Source of the DNA: Sphingomonas sp. NFR15 | GTDB lineage: Bacteria > Pseudomonadota > Alphaproteobacteria > Sphingomonadales > Sphingomonadaceae | Reading direction: 5' to 3' | Length of the DNA: 64,000 bases | Assembly: GCF_900103265.1 (NCBI RefSeq) | Contig: NZ_FMWX01000007.1 | Location: forward strand, 62,001 to 126,000 | Shown: positions 53,266 through 60,925 of the stretch, one piece after another | Position numbering within the stretch: the first letter of the stretch is position 1 | Layout of the letters: each line of letters opens with the position of its first letter | Translations under genes and position numbers: made by a program | Notes under the pieces: model-generated | The model's input: the letters and a program-made list of their open reading frames with translations, nothing else | Database searches by the model: none | Told to the model about the DNA's origin: nothing

Positions 53266-53760
53266 ATGTCGCGCTGCGAAACAGACTTGCCGGCTGAAGG
53301 GCGCATCCTCGGGCACGAGCATCATCTGCCGGTGCGCGTGTATTTCGAGGACACCGATCTGTCGGGCATGGTCTATCACGCCAATTACCTGAAGTTCCTG
53401 GAGCGGGGCCGTTCGGACATGCTGCGCGTGCTCGGGATCGACCAGTACGGCGCGCATGCGGCGGGCGAGGGCACGTATGCGGTGACGGCGCTCGCGATTC
53501 GGTACCGTGCGCCGGCGCGGCTCGGCGACGCGCTGATCGTCGCGACCGGGCTCGAACGGCTGCGCCCGGCGTCGCTTTTCATTCAGCAACGAGTCATGCG
53601 CGGCACGGTTTTACTGGCCGAGGCGGACGTGACCGTCGCGTTCGTCGCGCCTTCGGGCCGGGCGCGGCGCCAACCGGCGGCGTGGATCGAGGCGTTCGGG
53701 CGATTCCTGCCCGCACGCGCAGCGGCAATAGATTCGAACCAGGGGGAAATGCCCGCGTGA
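53266..53760 (+). CDS. ybgC: Acyl-CoA thioesterase YbgC of the Tol-Pal operon
   Basis: The 164-residue hot-dog thioesterase has the catalytic block VYFEDTDLSGMVYHANYLKF (Asp31). YbgC is found first in most tol-pal operons and acts on short-chain or phospholipid-related acyl-CoAs. Its stop overlaps the tolQ start (GTGA). The first residues (to about 20) are variable; the start could be slightly downstream. Confidence 0.93.
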   Translation: MSRCETDLPAEGRILGHEHHLPVRVYFEDTDLSGMVYHANYLKFLERGRSDMLRVLGIDQYGAHAAGEGTYAVTALAIRYRAPARLGDALIVATGLERLRPASLFIQQRVMRGTVLLAEADVTVAFVAPSGRARRQPAAWIEAFGRFLPARAAAIDSNQGEMPA

Positions 53761-54455
53761 ACCTGTTCTTCAACACCGACGCGACCAGCCTGTCGCCGAT
53801 CGCGCTCTTCCTGCAGGCCGACTGGATCGTGAAGATCGTGATGCTCGGGCTGCTGCTCGCGAGCATCTGGACGTGGGCGATCATCATCGGTTTCCTGATG
53901 CGGCTCGGCAAGATCCGCAAAGGCGTCCAGCGTTTCGAACGGGATTTCTGGAAGGCCGAGGATATCGACGCCTTCTACCGGATCGAGGGCGAGAACCCCT
54001 TGCCGACCGCGCGCGTGTTCGCGGCGGGGGTCAAGGAATGGCGGCGATCGACGGTGGGCGGCACGATCGACCGCGACGGCACGCGCGAGCGGCTGGCGAC
54101 GGCGATGGGCGCGGCGGTCGCGGGGGAGATCGACGAGCTTTCGGATGGCCTAAACGTGCTGGCGACGGTCGGCTCGGTCGCGCCGTTCGTCGGGCTGTTC
54201 GGCACCGTCTGGGGCATCATGCACAGCTTCACCGAGATCGCCGCCAAGCAGAATTCGTCGCTCGCCGCCGTCGGCCCCGGTATCGCCGAAGCCTTGTTCG
54301 CGACCGCGATCGGGCTGTTCGCGGCGATCCCCGCCGTGATCGCGTACAACCGCTTCAGCCACGGCATCAACCGGATCGAAGCGCGGCTCAACCGCTTCGC
54401 CGACGGTTTCCACGCGACGCTCAGCCGCCAGCTCGAAGCCGAGGGGAAGCGCTGA
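53757..54455 (+). CDS. tolQ: Tol-Pal system proton channel subunit TolQ
   Basis: TolQ with TolR forms the proton-driven motor that energises outer-membrane constriction at division. The 232-residue protein has the three-helix MotA/ExbB plan: helix 1 at about 23-45, a cytosolic loop, and helices near 135-160 and 170-195 with VGSVAPFVGLFGTVWGIM and ALFATAIGLFAAIPAV. The GTG start overlaps ybgC. Confidence 0.96.
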   Translation: MNLFFNTDATSLSPIALFLQADWIVKIVMLGLLLASIWTWAIIIGFLMRLGKIRKGVQRFERDFWKAEDIDAFYRIEGENPLPTARVFAAGVKEWRRSTVGGTIDRDGTRERLATAMGAAVAGEIDELSDGLNVLATVGSVAPFVGLFGTVWGIMHSFTEIAAKQNSSLAAVGPGIAEALFATAIGLFAAIPAVIAYNRFSHGINRIEARLNRFADGFHATLSRQLEAEGKR

Positions 54456-54458
54456 GCC

Positions 54459-54896
54459 GTGTCGATGAACCTTCCCTCGCAGCGCGGCCGCGGCCGGCGC
54501 GCGCCGATGGCGGAGATCAACGTCACGCCGCTCGTCGACGTGATGCTGGTGCTGCTCATCATCTTCATGGTGACGGCGCCGCTGATGACGGCGGGCGTGC
54601 CCGTCGATCTGCCCGACAGCCGCGCCAAGCCGCTCGACCAGGAGCAGCAGCCGGTCGAGATCTCGATCGAGCGCGATGGCACGCTGCACGTCGGCAAGGA
54701 CGAGGTCAGTGAAGACATGCTGCCCGACGTGCTCTCGCAGATCGCGAAGAAGGGCGAGAACGGCAAGCCGCCGCAGATCTTCCTGCGCGCCGACAAGGGG
54801 CTCGATTATGGCAAGGTGATGCGCGTGATGGGCGAGCTCAACCGCGCCGGGCTGAACCGTGTCGCGCTGCTGACGGTCGGCAAGGACGACCAGTGA
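54459..54896 (+). CDS. tolR: Tol-Pal system protein TolR (ExbD family)
   Basis: The 145-residue protein has MAEINVTPLVDVMLVLLIIF with the membrane helix carrying the proton-accepting Asp (LVDVMLVL), then a periplasmic domain (PVDLPDSRAKPLDQEQQ). It starts three bases after tolQ; GTG 54459 and ATG 54465 are both possible. Confidence 0.95.
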   Translation: MSMNLPSQRGRGRRAPMAEINVTPLVDVMLVLLIIFMVTAPLMTAGVPVDLPDSRAKPLDQEQQPVEISIERDGTLHVGKDEVSEDMLPDVLSQIAKKGENGKPPQIFLRADKGLDYGKVMRVMGELNRAGLNRVALLTVGKDDQ

Positions 54897-54927
54897 CAAC
54901 GCTGCCGCAGCCGGGAGGCGCGCGCTG

Positions 54928-55923
54928 ATGCGGCGCGCGGAGAAGATCGGCCTCGGCGTCGCGCTCGCCGGGCACGTCCTGCTGTTCACATTGCTGTCGA
55001 TCAGCTTCAGCCGGCCGATCGACCCCGCGCTGTACAAGCCCAAGCCGATCGAGGTCTCGCTCGCCGAGGACGTCGCGCTCGAGGCGCAGGCGCCCAAGGC
55101 GGTCGAGCCGCCCGCGCAATCCAAGGCGCCCGACCAGGGATCGCCCGAGGATGCCGCGCCGCCGGCGCCGCAGCCCGAGCCCGAGCCGGAACCGGAGAAG
55201 GCGCCGGCGCCGCCCAAGCCGCAGCCCAAGCCCGAGCCGCCCGCCAAGGCTCCCCCCAAGCCGGAGCCAGCGCCCGCGCCGAAGCCCAAGCCCGCGCCGG
55301 TCAAGGCCAAGCCCAAGCCCGAGAAGCCGCCGGTCAAGGCAGCCGAATCGAAGGCCGAGCCGAAGAAGGCGGCCGCCAAGCCGACGCCGTCCAAGGCCGA
55401 ACCCAAGAAGGCCGCCGCCGCGCCGGCCAAGGCCGAGACTCCTCCGTCGAAGGCGAAGGGAACCGGCAGCGACGCCAAATCGACGCTCAAGCGCCCGCGC
55501 GGATCGCTGCTCGACGACGATTTCCGCAAAGGGCTGGTGCAGACCCCGTCGCCGTCGAAATCGGTCGCGCCGATCGCGGCGAAGATCGACGCCAAATCGC
55601 TCGCCAGCATCCAGCAGGCGATCCAGCGCCAGATCCAGCCGTGCGCGGACAAGCAGGTGATCCCGGGGCCGGGCGCGACCGATATCGTGACCGTGCTCAA
55701 CCTGCGGCTCAACAAGGACGGCACGCTTTCGGCGACGCCGAAGATGGTGCGCCAGTCGGGCACCGACGACCAGAACGAGCGCTACGCGCAACGTGTCGTC
55801 GATCTGGGCGTTGCCGCGTTCAAGGGTTGTTCGCCGCTCAAACTGCCGCCGGAATATTATTCGACGCCAAGCGGCGGCTGGAACAACCTCAACTATATCT
55901 GGAAGCTCGGAGGCTCTCGCTGA
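54928..55923 (+). CDS. tolA: Tol-Pal system protein TolA
   Basis: TolA links the TolQR motor to TolB/Pal. The 331-residue protein has an N-terminal membrane anchor (about 10-28), a long Pro/Lys/Glu/Ala-rich periplasmic spacer (about 40-195) and a C-terminal TonB/TolA domain (about 215-331, with NLRLNKDGTLSATPKMV). Low sequence complexity in the spacer is normal. GGGAGG precedes ATG 54928, and its stop overlaps tolB (TGATG). Confidence 0.92.
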   Translation: MRRAEKIGLGVALAGHVLLFTLLSISFSRPIDPALYKPKPIEVSLAEDVALEAQAPKAVEPPAQSKAPDQGSPEDAAPPAPQPEPEPEPEKAPAPPKPQPKPEPPAKAPPKPEPAPAPKPKPAPVKAKPKPEKPPVKAAESKAEPKKAAAKPTPSKAEPKKAAAAPAKAETPPSKAKGTGSDAKSTLKRPRGSLLDDDFRKGLVQTPSPSKSVAPIAAKIDAKSLASIQQAIQRQIQPCADKQVIPGPGATDIVTVLNLRLNKDGTLSATPKMVRQSGTDDQNERYAQRVVDLGVAAFKGCSPLKLPPEYYSTPSGGWNNLNYIWKLGGSR

Positions 55924-57353
55924 TGCGTGCTCTCTCAATCGATATGTTGCGCGGGGTGCTGGCGCTCGGCGTCGCCGTCGCGGTTCCGGCCGATGCGCAG
56001 ATCGCGCCGGCCACACCTTCGGCGCCGCTCCAGCAACCCGGACAGCCGGCGGGCCAGCCGCCCGCCGGAGCCGCCGCCGGGCAGACGCCGCCGCCGCTCG
56101 AAGTGTCGGTGACGGGCGGTATCGCGGCGCCGCTCGGCATCGCGATTCCGGTGATGCCGACCGCGCAGGCGGTCGATACGCCGGCCGGGCGCACCGACGT
56201 GCTCGGCCAGCAACTGTCGCAGATCGTCACCAACGACCTGAAGAGTTCGGGCCTGTTCAAGCCGGCAGCCGCCAATGCGCTGAAGGGCGTCAGCTACCCC
56301 GAAGTGACCGCGCCGGCGTTCGATTATTGGGGCGGGGCGGGTGTGTCCGCGCTGGTCCAGGGCTTCGTGCGCGCCAATGGCGACGGCACGCTGACGGTCG
56401 GCTGCTATCTCTACGACGTGTTCGCGCGCACCGAACTGGCGCGGGCGGGCTTCGTCGTGTCGCCGGGCGAGTGGCGCCGCGCGGGCCATAAATGCGCCGA
56501 CACGATCTACACCAAGCTGACCGGCGAGGGGCCGTATTTCGACAGCCGCGTCGTCTATGTCGCGGAGAGCGGGCCCAAGGGGCGGCGCATCAAGCGGCTG
56601 GCGATCATGGATCAGGACGGTGCGAACCACCGCTTCCTCACCAACGGCCAGTCGATCGTGCTGACGCCGCGCTTCACGCCCGACCAGCGCTCGATCGTGT
56701 ACATGAGCTACATCGGCGATAAGCCGGCGATCTACGTCTATGACATCGCCCGCGCGACCCAGCGGCTGCTGGTGCCGGCGAGCAACCTCAGCTTCGCGCC
56801 GCGCATTTCGCCCGACGGCAAATGGGTGCTGTTCTCGAAGGCGGTGGCGGGCAGCACCAACATCTACCGCGTGCCGCTTAGCGGCGGGCAGCCGCAACGG
56901 CTGACCGACACGCCCGGCATCGATACCGGCGGCAGCTATTCGCCCGACGGCAGCCGGATCGTGTTCGAGAGCGACCGTTCGGGGTCGCAGCAGCTTTACG
57001 TGATGAACGCCGACGGATCGAACCCGCGCCGGATCAGCTTCGGCGGCGGCCGCTACGCGACGCCGGTGTGGAGCCCGCGCGGTAACCTGATCGCGTTCAC
57101 GCGGATGGCGGGCAATTTCCGCATCGGCGTGATGAGCCCGGCGGGCGGCGACGAGAAGCTGCTCACCGACGACTGGCAGGACGAAGGCCCGACCTGGTCG
57201 CCCAACGGGCGCGTGCTGATGTTTTTCCGGTCCGGGCGCGGCGGGGGCGGAACCGCCGATCTGTGGTCGGTCGATCTCACCGGTGTCAACGAACGCCGGC
57301 TGTCGACGCCGCTCGATGGATCCGATCCAGCCTGGGGACCGTTACGCCCCTGA
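55923..57353 (+). CDS. tolB: Tol-Pal system beta-propeller protein TolB
   Basis: TolB is the periplasmic partner of Pal. The 476-residue protein has a signal peptide (about 1-25), a Pro/Gly/Gln/Ala-rich stretch (about 27-58) before the TolB N-terminal domain (LEVSVTGGIAAPLGIAIP), and the six-bladed propeller with repeated motifs such as FAPRISPDGKWVLFS, SYSPDGSRIVFESDR and TWSPNGRVLMFFR. The spacer near the N-terminus is longer than in E. coli TolB. Confidence 0.95.
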   Translation: MRALSIDMLRGVLALGVAVAVPADAQIAPATPSAPLQQPGQPAGQPPAGAAAGQTPPPLEVSVTGGIAAPLGIAIPVMPTAQAVDTPAGRTDVLGQQLSQIVTNDLKSSGLFKPAAANALKGVSYPEVTAPAFDYWGGAGVSALVQGFVRANGDGTLTVGCYLYDVFARTELARAGFVVSPGEWRRAGHKCADTIYTKLTGEGPYFDSRVVYVAESGPKGRRIKRLAIMDQDGANHRFLTNGQSIVLTPRFTPDQRSIVYMSYIGDKPAIYVYDIARATQRLLVPASNLSFAPRISPDGKWVLFSKAVAGSTNIYRVPLSGGQPQRLTDTPGIDTGGSYSPDGSRIVFESDRSGSQQLYVMNADGSNPRRISFGGGRYATPVWSPRGNLIAFTRMAGNFRIGVMSPAGGDEKLLTDDWQDEGPTWSPNGRVLMFFRSGRGGGGTADLWSVDLTGVNERRLSTPLDGSDPAWGPLRP

Positions 57354-57432
57354 CTCGACATTGACTCTCGTCCGGCGGGAGGCGATGCGCGCATGTCCCG
57401 AGTGACCATATCCGAACAATAGGAGAAGCCAC

Positions 57433-57933
57433 ATGGCAAGATTGACCACGACGTTCCTCATCGCCGCCTCAATCGTCGCGATGGCTGGCTGCGCGAAGAA
57501 GCCGCCGGCGGAAATCCCGCCGCCGCCGGGCAACAGCGGCCCGGTTTCGCAGGGCGACTCCTCGATCGTTCCCGGCTCGCGCGCCGATTTCGAGCGTTCG
57601 GTGACGAGCAACACGATCCACTTCGATCTCGACAAATACGACATCAACAGCGAGGCGCGCGCGGTCCTGGACAGCCAGGCGGCGTGGCTTACCAAATATC
57701 CGAACGTGCCGATCAGCCTGGAAGGGCATTGCGACGAGCGCGGCACGCGCGAATACAACCTCGCGCTCGGCGACCGGCGCGCCAATTCGGCGAAGAACTA
57801 TCTCGCCTCGCGCGGAGTGAACCCGGCGCGCATCTCGACGATCAGCTACGGTAAGGAACGCCCGATCGCGCTCGGCTCGGACGAGGCGGCCTGGGCGCAG
57901 AACCGCCGCGCGGTGACGATCGTCCTGAACTGA
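57433..57933 (+). CDS. pal: Peptidoglycan-associated lipoprotein Pal
   Basis: Pal is the outer-membrane lipoprotein that binds peptidoglycan and TolB. The 166-residue protein has a lipobox (AMAGC, Cys at about 20), a short Pro-rich linker and an OmpA-like domain with HFDLDKYDIN, LEGHCDERGTREYNLALGDRRA and YGKERPIALG. AGGAG precedes ATG 57433. It ends the tol operon at a strong terminator. Confidence 0.96.
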   Translation: MARLTTTFLIAASIVAMAGCAKKPPAEIPPPPGNSGPVSQGDSSIVPGSRADFERSVTSNTIHFDLDKYDINSEARAVLDSQAAWLTKYPNVPISLEGHCDERGTREYNLALGDRRANSAKNYLASRGVNPARISTISYGKERPIALGSDEAAWAQNRRAVTIVLN

Positions 57934-57954
57934 GCGATCCCACAGGGAATGCGG

Positions 57955-57988
57955 AACGGCGCGGGGAGCGATCCCCGCGCCGTTTTTG
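57955..57988 (+). terminator. Rho-independent terminator of the tol-pal operon
   Basis: AACGGCGCGGGGA and TCCCCGCGCCGTT form a 13-bp stem with a short GCGA-like loop, followed by TTTTTG. It lies 20 bases after the pal stop. Confidence 0.92.
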
Positions 57989-58059
57989 TTTGCGCGCTGC
58001 CGTCTTACTCGCTCCCTGAAAGGGATCGGAGACGAGGAGGCTTGCCGCATCGGCCGGAG

Positions 58060-58086
58060 CGATATAAATATGATATCACTTTATGG
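58060..58086. promoter_or_regulatory. AT-rich candidate operator/promoter of the SPFH operon
   Basis: GATATAAATATGATATCACTTTATG is strikingly AT-rich for this genome and contains a perfect TGATATCA palindrome (58071-58078) plus repeated GATAT. It lies just before the GGGAGG of the SPFH gene. The ribbon-helix-helix protein in the operon could bind it. Confidence 0.45.
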
Positions 58087-58095
58087 GAGGAAGTG

Positions 58096-58998
58096 ATGTC
58101 CGAGTCGGGACCGGGGAACACCGCGCTGACGCTGTCGCGCGAACGCGCGGCGGCGACGTCGAGCGGTTACGCCATGTTGCTGGTGATGCTCGTGGCGCTC
58201 GTCGTCGGGATCTACGGCGCGTCGCAACTGGAGGACGCGCCCGGGTTGGGCGGCATGCTGATCGCGGCGGCGTGTGTGGTGGTGCTGTTCGTCGCCTGCG
58301 GCTTCTACATGCTCCAGCCCAATCGGGCGGCGGCGCTGCTGCTGTTCGGCAGCTACAAGGGAACCGACCGGACGACCGGTCTGCGCTGGATGTGGCCGTG
58401 GTATGCGCAGCGCAAGATCTCGCTGCGATCCAACAACATGATTTCCGAGCGGCTCAAGGTGAACGATCTGCGCGGCAACCCGATCGAGATCGCCGCGCAG
58501 GTGGTGTGGCGCGTGACCGATACCGCGCAGGCGCTGTTCGACATCGACGATTACAAGGCGTTCGTGGTCGTCCAGATCGAAGCGGCGGTGCGGACGATCG
58601 GCGCGCGTTACCCCTATGACGATTACGAGCATCAGGAGATCACGCTGCGCGGCAACCACGAGCAGGTCGGCGAGGCGTTGCGCGCCGAGCTGATCGCGCG
58701 GCTCAAGGTGGCGGGGATCACGGTCGACGAATGCGGCTTCACGCATCTCGCCTACGCGCCCGAGATCGCGGGCGCGATGCTGCGGCGGCAACAGGCGCAG
58801 GCGGTGGTCGCCGCGCGTCAGACGCTGGTGGCGGGCGCGGTCGGGATGGTCGAGATGGCGCTCGACCTGCTGAGCGAGAAGGGCGTCGTCGAGCTCGACG
58901 ACGAGCGCCGCGCGGCGATGGTCTCCAACCTGATGGTGGTGCTGTGCGGCGAGCGTGATACCCAGCCCGTCGTCAACACCGGCACGCTCTATCAGTAA
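58096..58998 (+). CDS. SPFH/Band-7 domain membrane protein
   Basis: The 300-residue protein has two N-terminal membrane helices (about 26-46 and 54-74) and an SPFH domain (about 78-260) with [27 protein letters not shown] beginning, [18 protein letters not shown] and [18 protein letters not shown] proteins assemble as membrane rings or scaffolds. GGGAGG precedes ATG 58096; the frame upstream overlaps the terminator and AT-rich leader. It is the first gene of a three-gene operon. Confidence 0.9.
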   Translation: MSESGPGNTALTLSRERAAATSSGYAMLLVMLVALVVGIYGASQLEDAPGLGGMLIAAACVVVLFVACGFYMLQPNRAAALLLFGSYKGTDRTTGLRWMWPWYAQRKISLRSNNMISERLKVNDLRGNPIEIAAQVVWRVTDTAQALFDIDDYKAFVVVQIEAAVRTIGARYPYDDYEHQEITLRGNHEQVGEALRAELIARLKVAGITVDECGFTHLAYAPEIAGAMLRRQQAQAVVAARQTLVAGAVGMVEMALDLLSEKGVVELDDERRAAMVSNLMVVLCGERDTQPVVNTGTLYQ

Positions 58999-59011
58999 GG
59001 CGGGCGGGACC

Positions 59012-59224
59012 ATGGCCAATCCGCCACGGAAGGCGTTTCCGTTGCGTCTCGACCCCGCGCTGTACGCGGCGGTCGAGCGGGCGGCGGCGGCAGACCTGCG
59101 GAGCGTCAATGCCGAGTTCGAATGTCTGCTGCGCGAGGCGCTGGCGCGGCGGGGTGTGAAGCTGGAAGCGCCGATGCCGGCCCGGCGCGGCCGGCCGCCC
59201 AGGATGGAGGACGACGATGCTTGA
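59012..59224 (+). CDS. Arc/CopG-type ribbon-helix-helix DNA-binding protein
   Basis: The 70-residue protein has FPLRLDPALYAAVERAAAADL and RSVNAEFECLLREALARRG, the Arc-like RHH strand-helix-helix pattern, and a basic-acidic tail. It lies between an SPFH gene and a membrane-protein gene and overlaps the latter by eight bases. No toxin-like gene is adjacent, so it is more likely the operon's autorepressor than a classical antitoxin. Confidence 0.85.
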   Translation: MANPPRKAFPLRLDPALYAAVERAAAADLRSVNAEFECLLREALARRGVKLEAPMPARRGRPPRMEDDDA

Positions 59225-59489
59225 CGAAGTGAAGGCGCATTTTCGCGCGCGCGAGGGCTATTGGTTCGTCCCCAAATGGTTCGGGTTCGGCGCGACGCCG
59301 GTGACGTGGCAGGGCTGGGCCCTGACGGCGGGCCTGCTCGCCGCGCTGGTGGCGGCAGCACGATTGCTGCCGGGCGGGGTGCCGCGCATCATCGTCTGTA
59401 TCGCTCTGATCGCGGCGTACGGCGTGGTAGCCGCCAACAAGACCGATGGCGGGCTGCGCTGGCGCTGGGGCAATGGCGAGGATCGTTGA
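59217..59489 (+). CDS. Two-helix membrane protein of unknown function
   Basis: The 90-residue protein has a tryptophan/phenylalanine-rich N-terminus (REGYWFVPKWFGFGATPVTW), two membrane segments (about 33-52 and 56-74) and a cytosolic end with TDGGLRWRWG. The YWFxPKxFGxGxxPxTWxGW pattern is a recognisable small family found in several proteobacteria. Overlaps the RHH gene and closes the operon, facing the Hpt gene. Confidence 0.75.
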   Translation: MLDEVKAHFRAREGYWFVPKWFGFGATPVTWQGWALTAGLLAALVAAARLLPGGVPRIIVCIALIAAYGVVAANKTDGGLRWRWGNGEDR

Positions 59490-59492
59490 GGC

Positions 59493-60146
59493 TCAGGCTC
59501 CCAGGTCGCGGTAGCGCGCGACGTCGCCGCGCTCGATCACGGCGAGCGTGGCGCGGCTCGCCGCCATCGCGCGCTCGATCGCGTACGCGCCGCCATGTTC
59601 CGCCGCGCCCCACGCACGGCCGAGATCGGGATAGCCGATCGCGCCGGCGATCCCGGCGAGACGATGCGCCAGATCGGGCGTGATGACGGGTGCGGTGAGC
59701 GCGGCGCGCATGGTGCCGGCGAAGCGGTCGATCATCGCGACCGCGTCCTCGGTCCCGAGCAGGCGCACGAGCCGGTAGAAGGGCGAGTGGGGCATCCGCC
59801 GCAGCGCGTGATCGGATAGTGCGCCGGTGACATGCGCGATCGCGGCGGCGAGCGCGGCGCCATCGTCCGGCGCCGGCGCGCCCATCGCGGGCAAACCGGC
59901 GCCGCCCCATTGAAGCACCGGCACGCTCGCCGCCGGATGGGGACGGGCGCGGATATCCGCGAGCAGCGCGGCCGCACCGGCGGCCCGCGCGTCGAGCATG
60001 AGCAGCGCGACGGTGTCGTCGAGACGCGCGACCGCCACCGCCGCGTCCGAGGTCGCGTGAACGGCCCAGCCGCACGGTTCGAGCAGGGGGCGCACGGCAG
60101 CGGCCATGCGCGCGTCATCGCCGTACAGGATCGCGGAACTGGTCAC
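59493..60146 (-). CDS. Degenerate receiver fused to Hpt phosphotransfer domain
   Basis: The 217-residue protein has an N-terminal receiver-like domain (about 1-110) with an Asp in LLMLDARAAG (Asp52) but lacking the DD acidic pair of a canonical receiver after strand 1 (it has GDDAR) and the usual KP lysine, and a C-terminal Hpt four-helix domain with DLAHRLAGIAGAIGY (phospho-acceptor His161). It could shuttle phosphate between the nearby kinase and regulators. GTG start at 60146. It is divergent from the response regulator gene. Confidence 0.7.
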   Translation of the reverse strand: MTSSAILYGDDARMAAAVRPLLEPCGWAVHATSDAAVAVARLDDTVALLMLDARAAGAAALLADIRARPHPAASVPVLQWGGAGLPAMGAPAPDDGAALAAAIAHVTGALSDHALRRMPHSPFYRLVRLLGTEDAVAMIDRFAGTMRAALTAPVITPDLAHRLAGIAGAIGYPDLGRAWGAAEHGGAYAIERAMAASRATLAVIERGDVARYRDLGA

Positions 60147-60283
60147 ACCGGCGGCCTCGTGCTGCGTCGAAAAGTCACGCCTTCTGGAAAAAGCGTAGGC
60201 TTTTCATAACATTGCTTGATCCGTAACGAAAAGTGCAGAACAGTGCGCGCAACACCGTCATCCGAACGGGATGAGAAAAGGGG

Positions 60284-60925
60284 ATGGAGATGGTCGCGCC
60301 TCGGCGGATCCTGGTGGCGGACGATCACCCGCTGATCAGCAACGGCATCCAGCTTGCCGTGCGGGCGCGCATTGCCGATTGCTGCATCGACACCACGACG
60401 AGGGTGGCGGGCGCGCGCGCGCTGATCGCCGCCAACGGCCGCTACGATCTGGTGCTGCTCGATTTCAAGCTGCCCGACGCGCAGGGATTCTCCGGCTTCT
60501 TCGAACTGCGGCAGGCGCTGGGAGACCGCCCGATCGCGATCATCTCGGCGAGCGACGACGCGGCGCTGATCGCCGCCGCCCGCGCGGTGGGTGCGGCGGG
60601 GTTCCTGCCCAAAGCGGACGCGCTCGACAGGCTGGTCGGCGCGGTGGAGGTGCTGCTGGGCGGCGGTACGGTTTTCCCGGCGGAGGGCGGCGGGCCGCAT
60701 GACGAGTTGCGATCGCGGCTCGAGACCTTGTCAACCGCGCAGCGGCGCGTGCTGGCGGCGCTGACCGACGGGCGGCTCAACAAACAGATCGCGGGCGACC
60801 TCAACGTCACCGAAGCGACGATCAAGGCGCATCTCAGCGCGATCTTCCGCAAGATCGGGGTGCAGAACCGCGTGCAGGCGATCCTGACGATGCAGCCGCT
60901 GCTCGATCCGCACCAGCCGCGATGA
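60284..60925 (+). CDS. NarL/FixJ-family response regulator
   Basis: The 213-residue protein has a receiver (about 7-125: VADDHPLIS, phospho-acceptor Asp60 in LVLLDFKLPD, Lys110 in GFLPKADA) and a LuxR-type helix-turn-helix (about 148-205: TAQRRVLAALTDGRLNKQIAGDL, TIKAHLSAIFRKIGVQNR). Its stop overlaps the histidine-kinase start (ATGA). ATG 60284 or 60290 both fit. Confidence 0.93.
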   Translation: MEMVAPRRILVADDHPLISNGIQLAVRARIADCCIDTTTRVAGARALIAANGRYDLVLLDFKLPDAQGFSGFFELRQALGDRPIAIISASDDAALIAAARAVGAAGFLPKADALDRLVGAVEVLLGGGTVFPAEGGGPHDELRSRLETLSTAQRRVLAALTDGRLNKQIAGDLNVTEATIKAHLSAIFRKIGVQNRVQAILTMQPLLDPHQPR

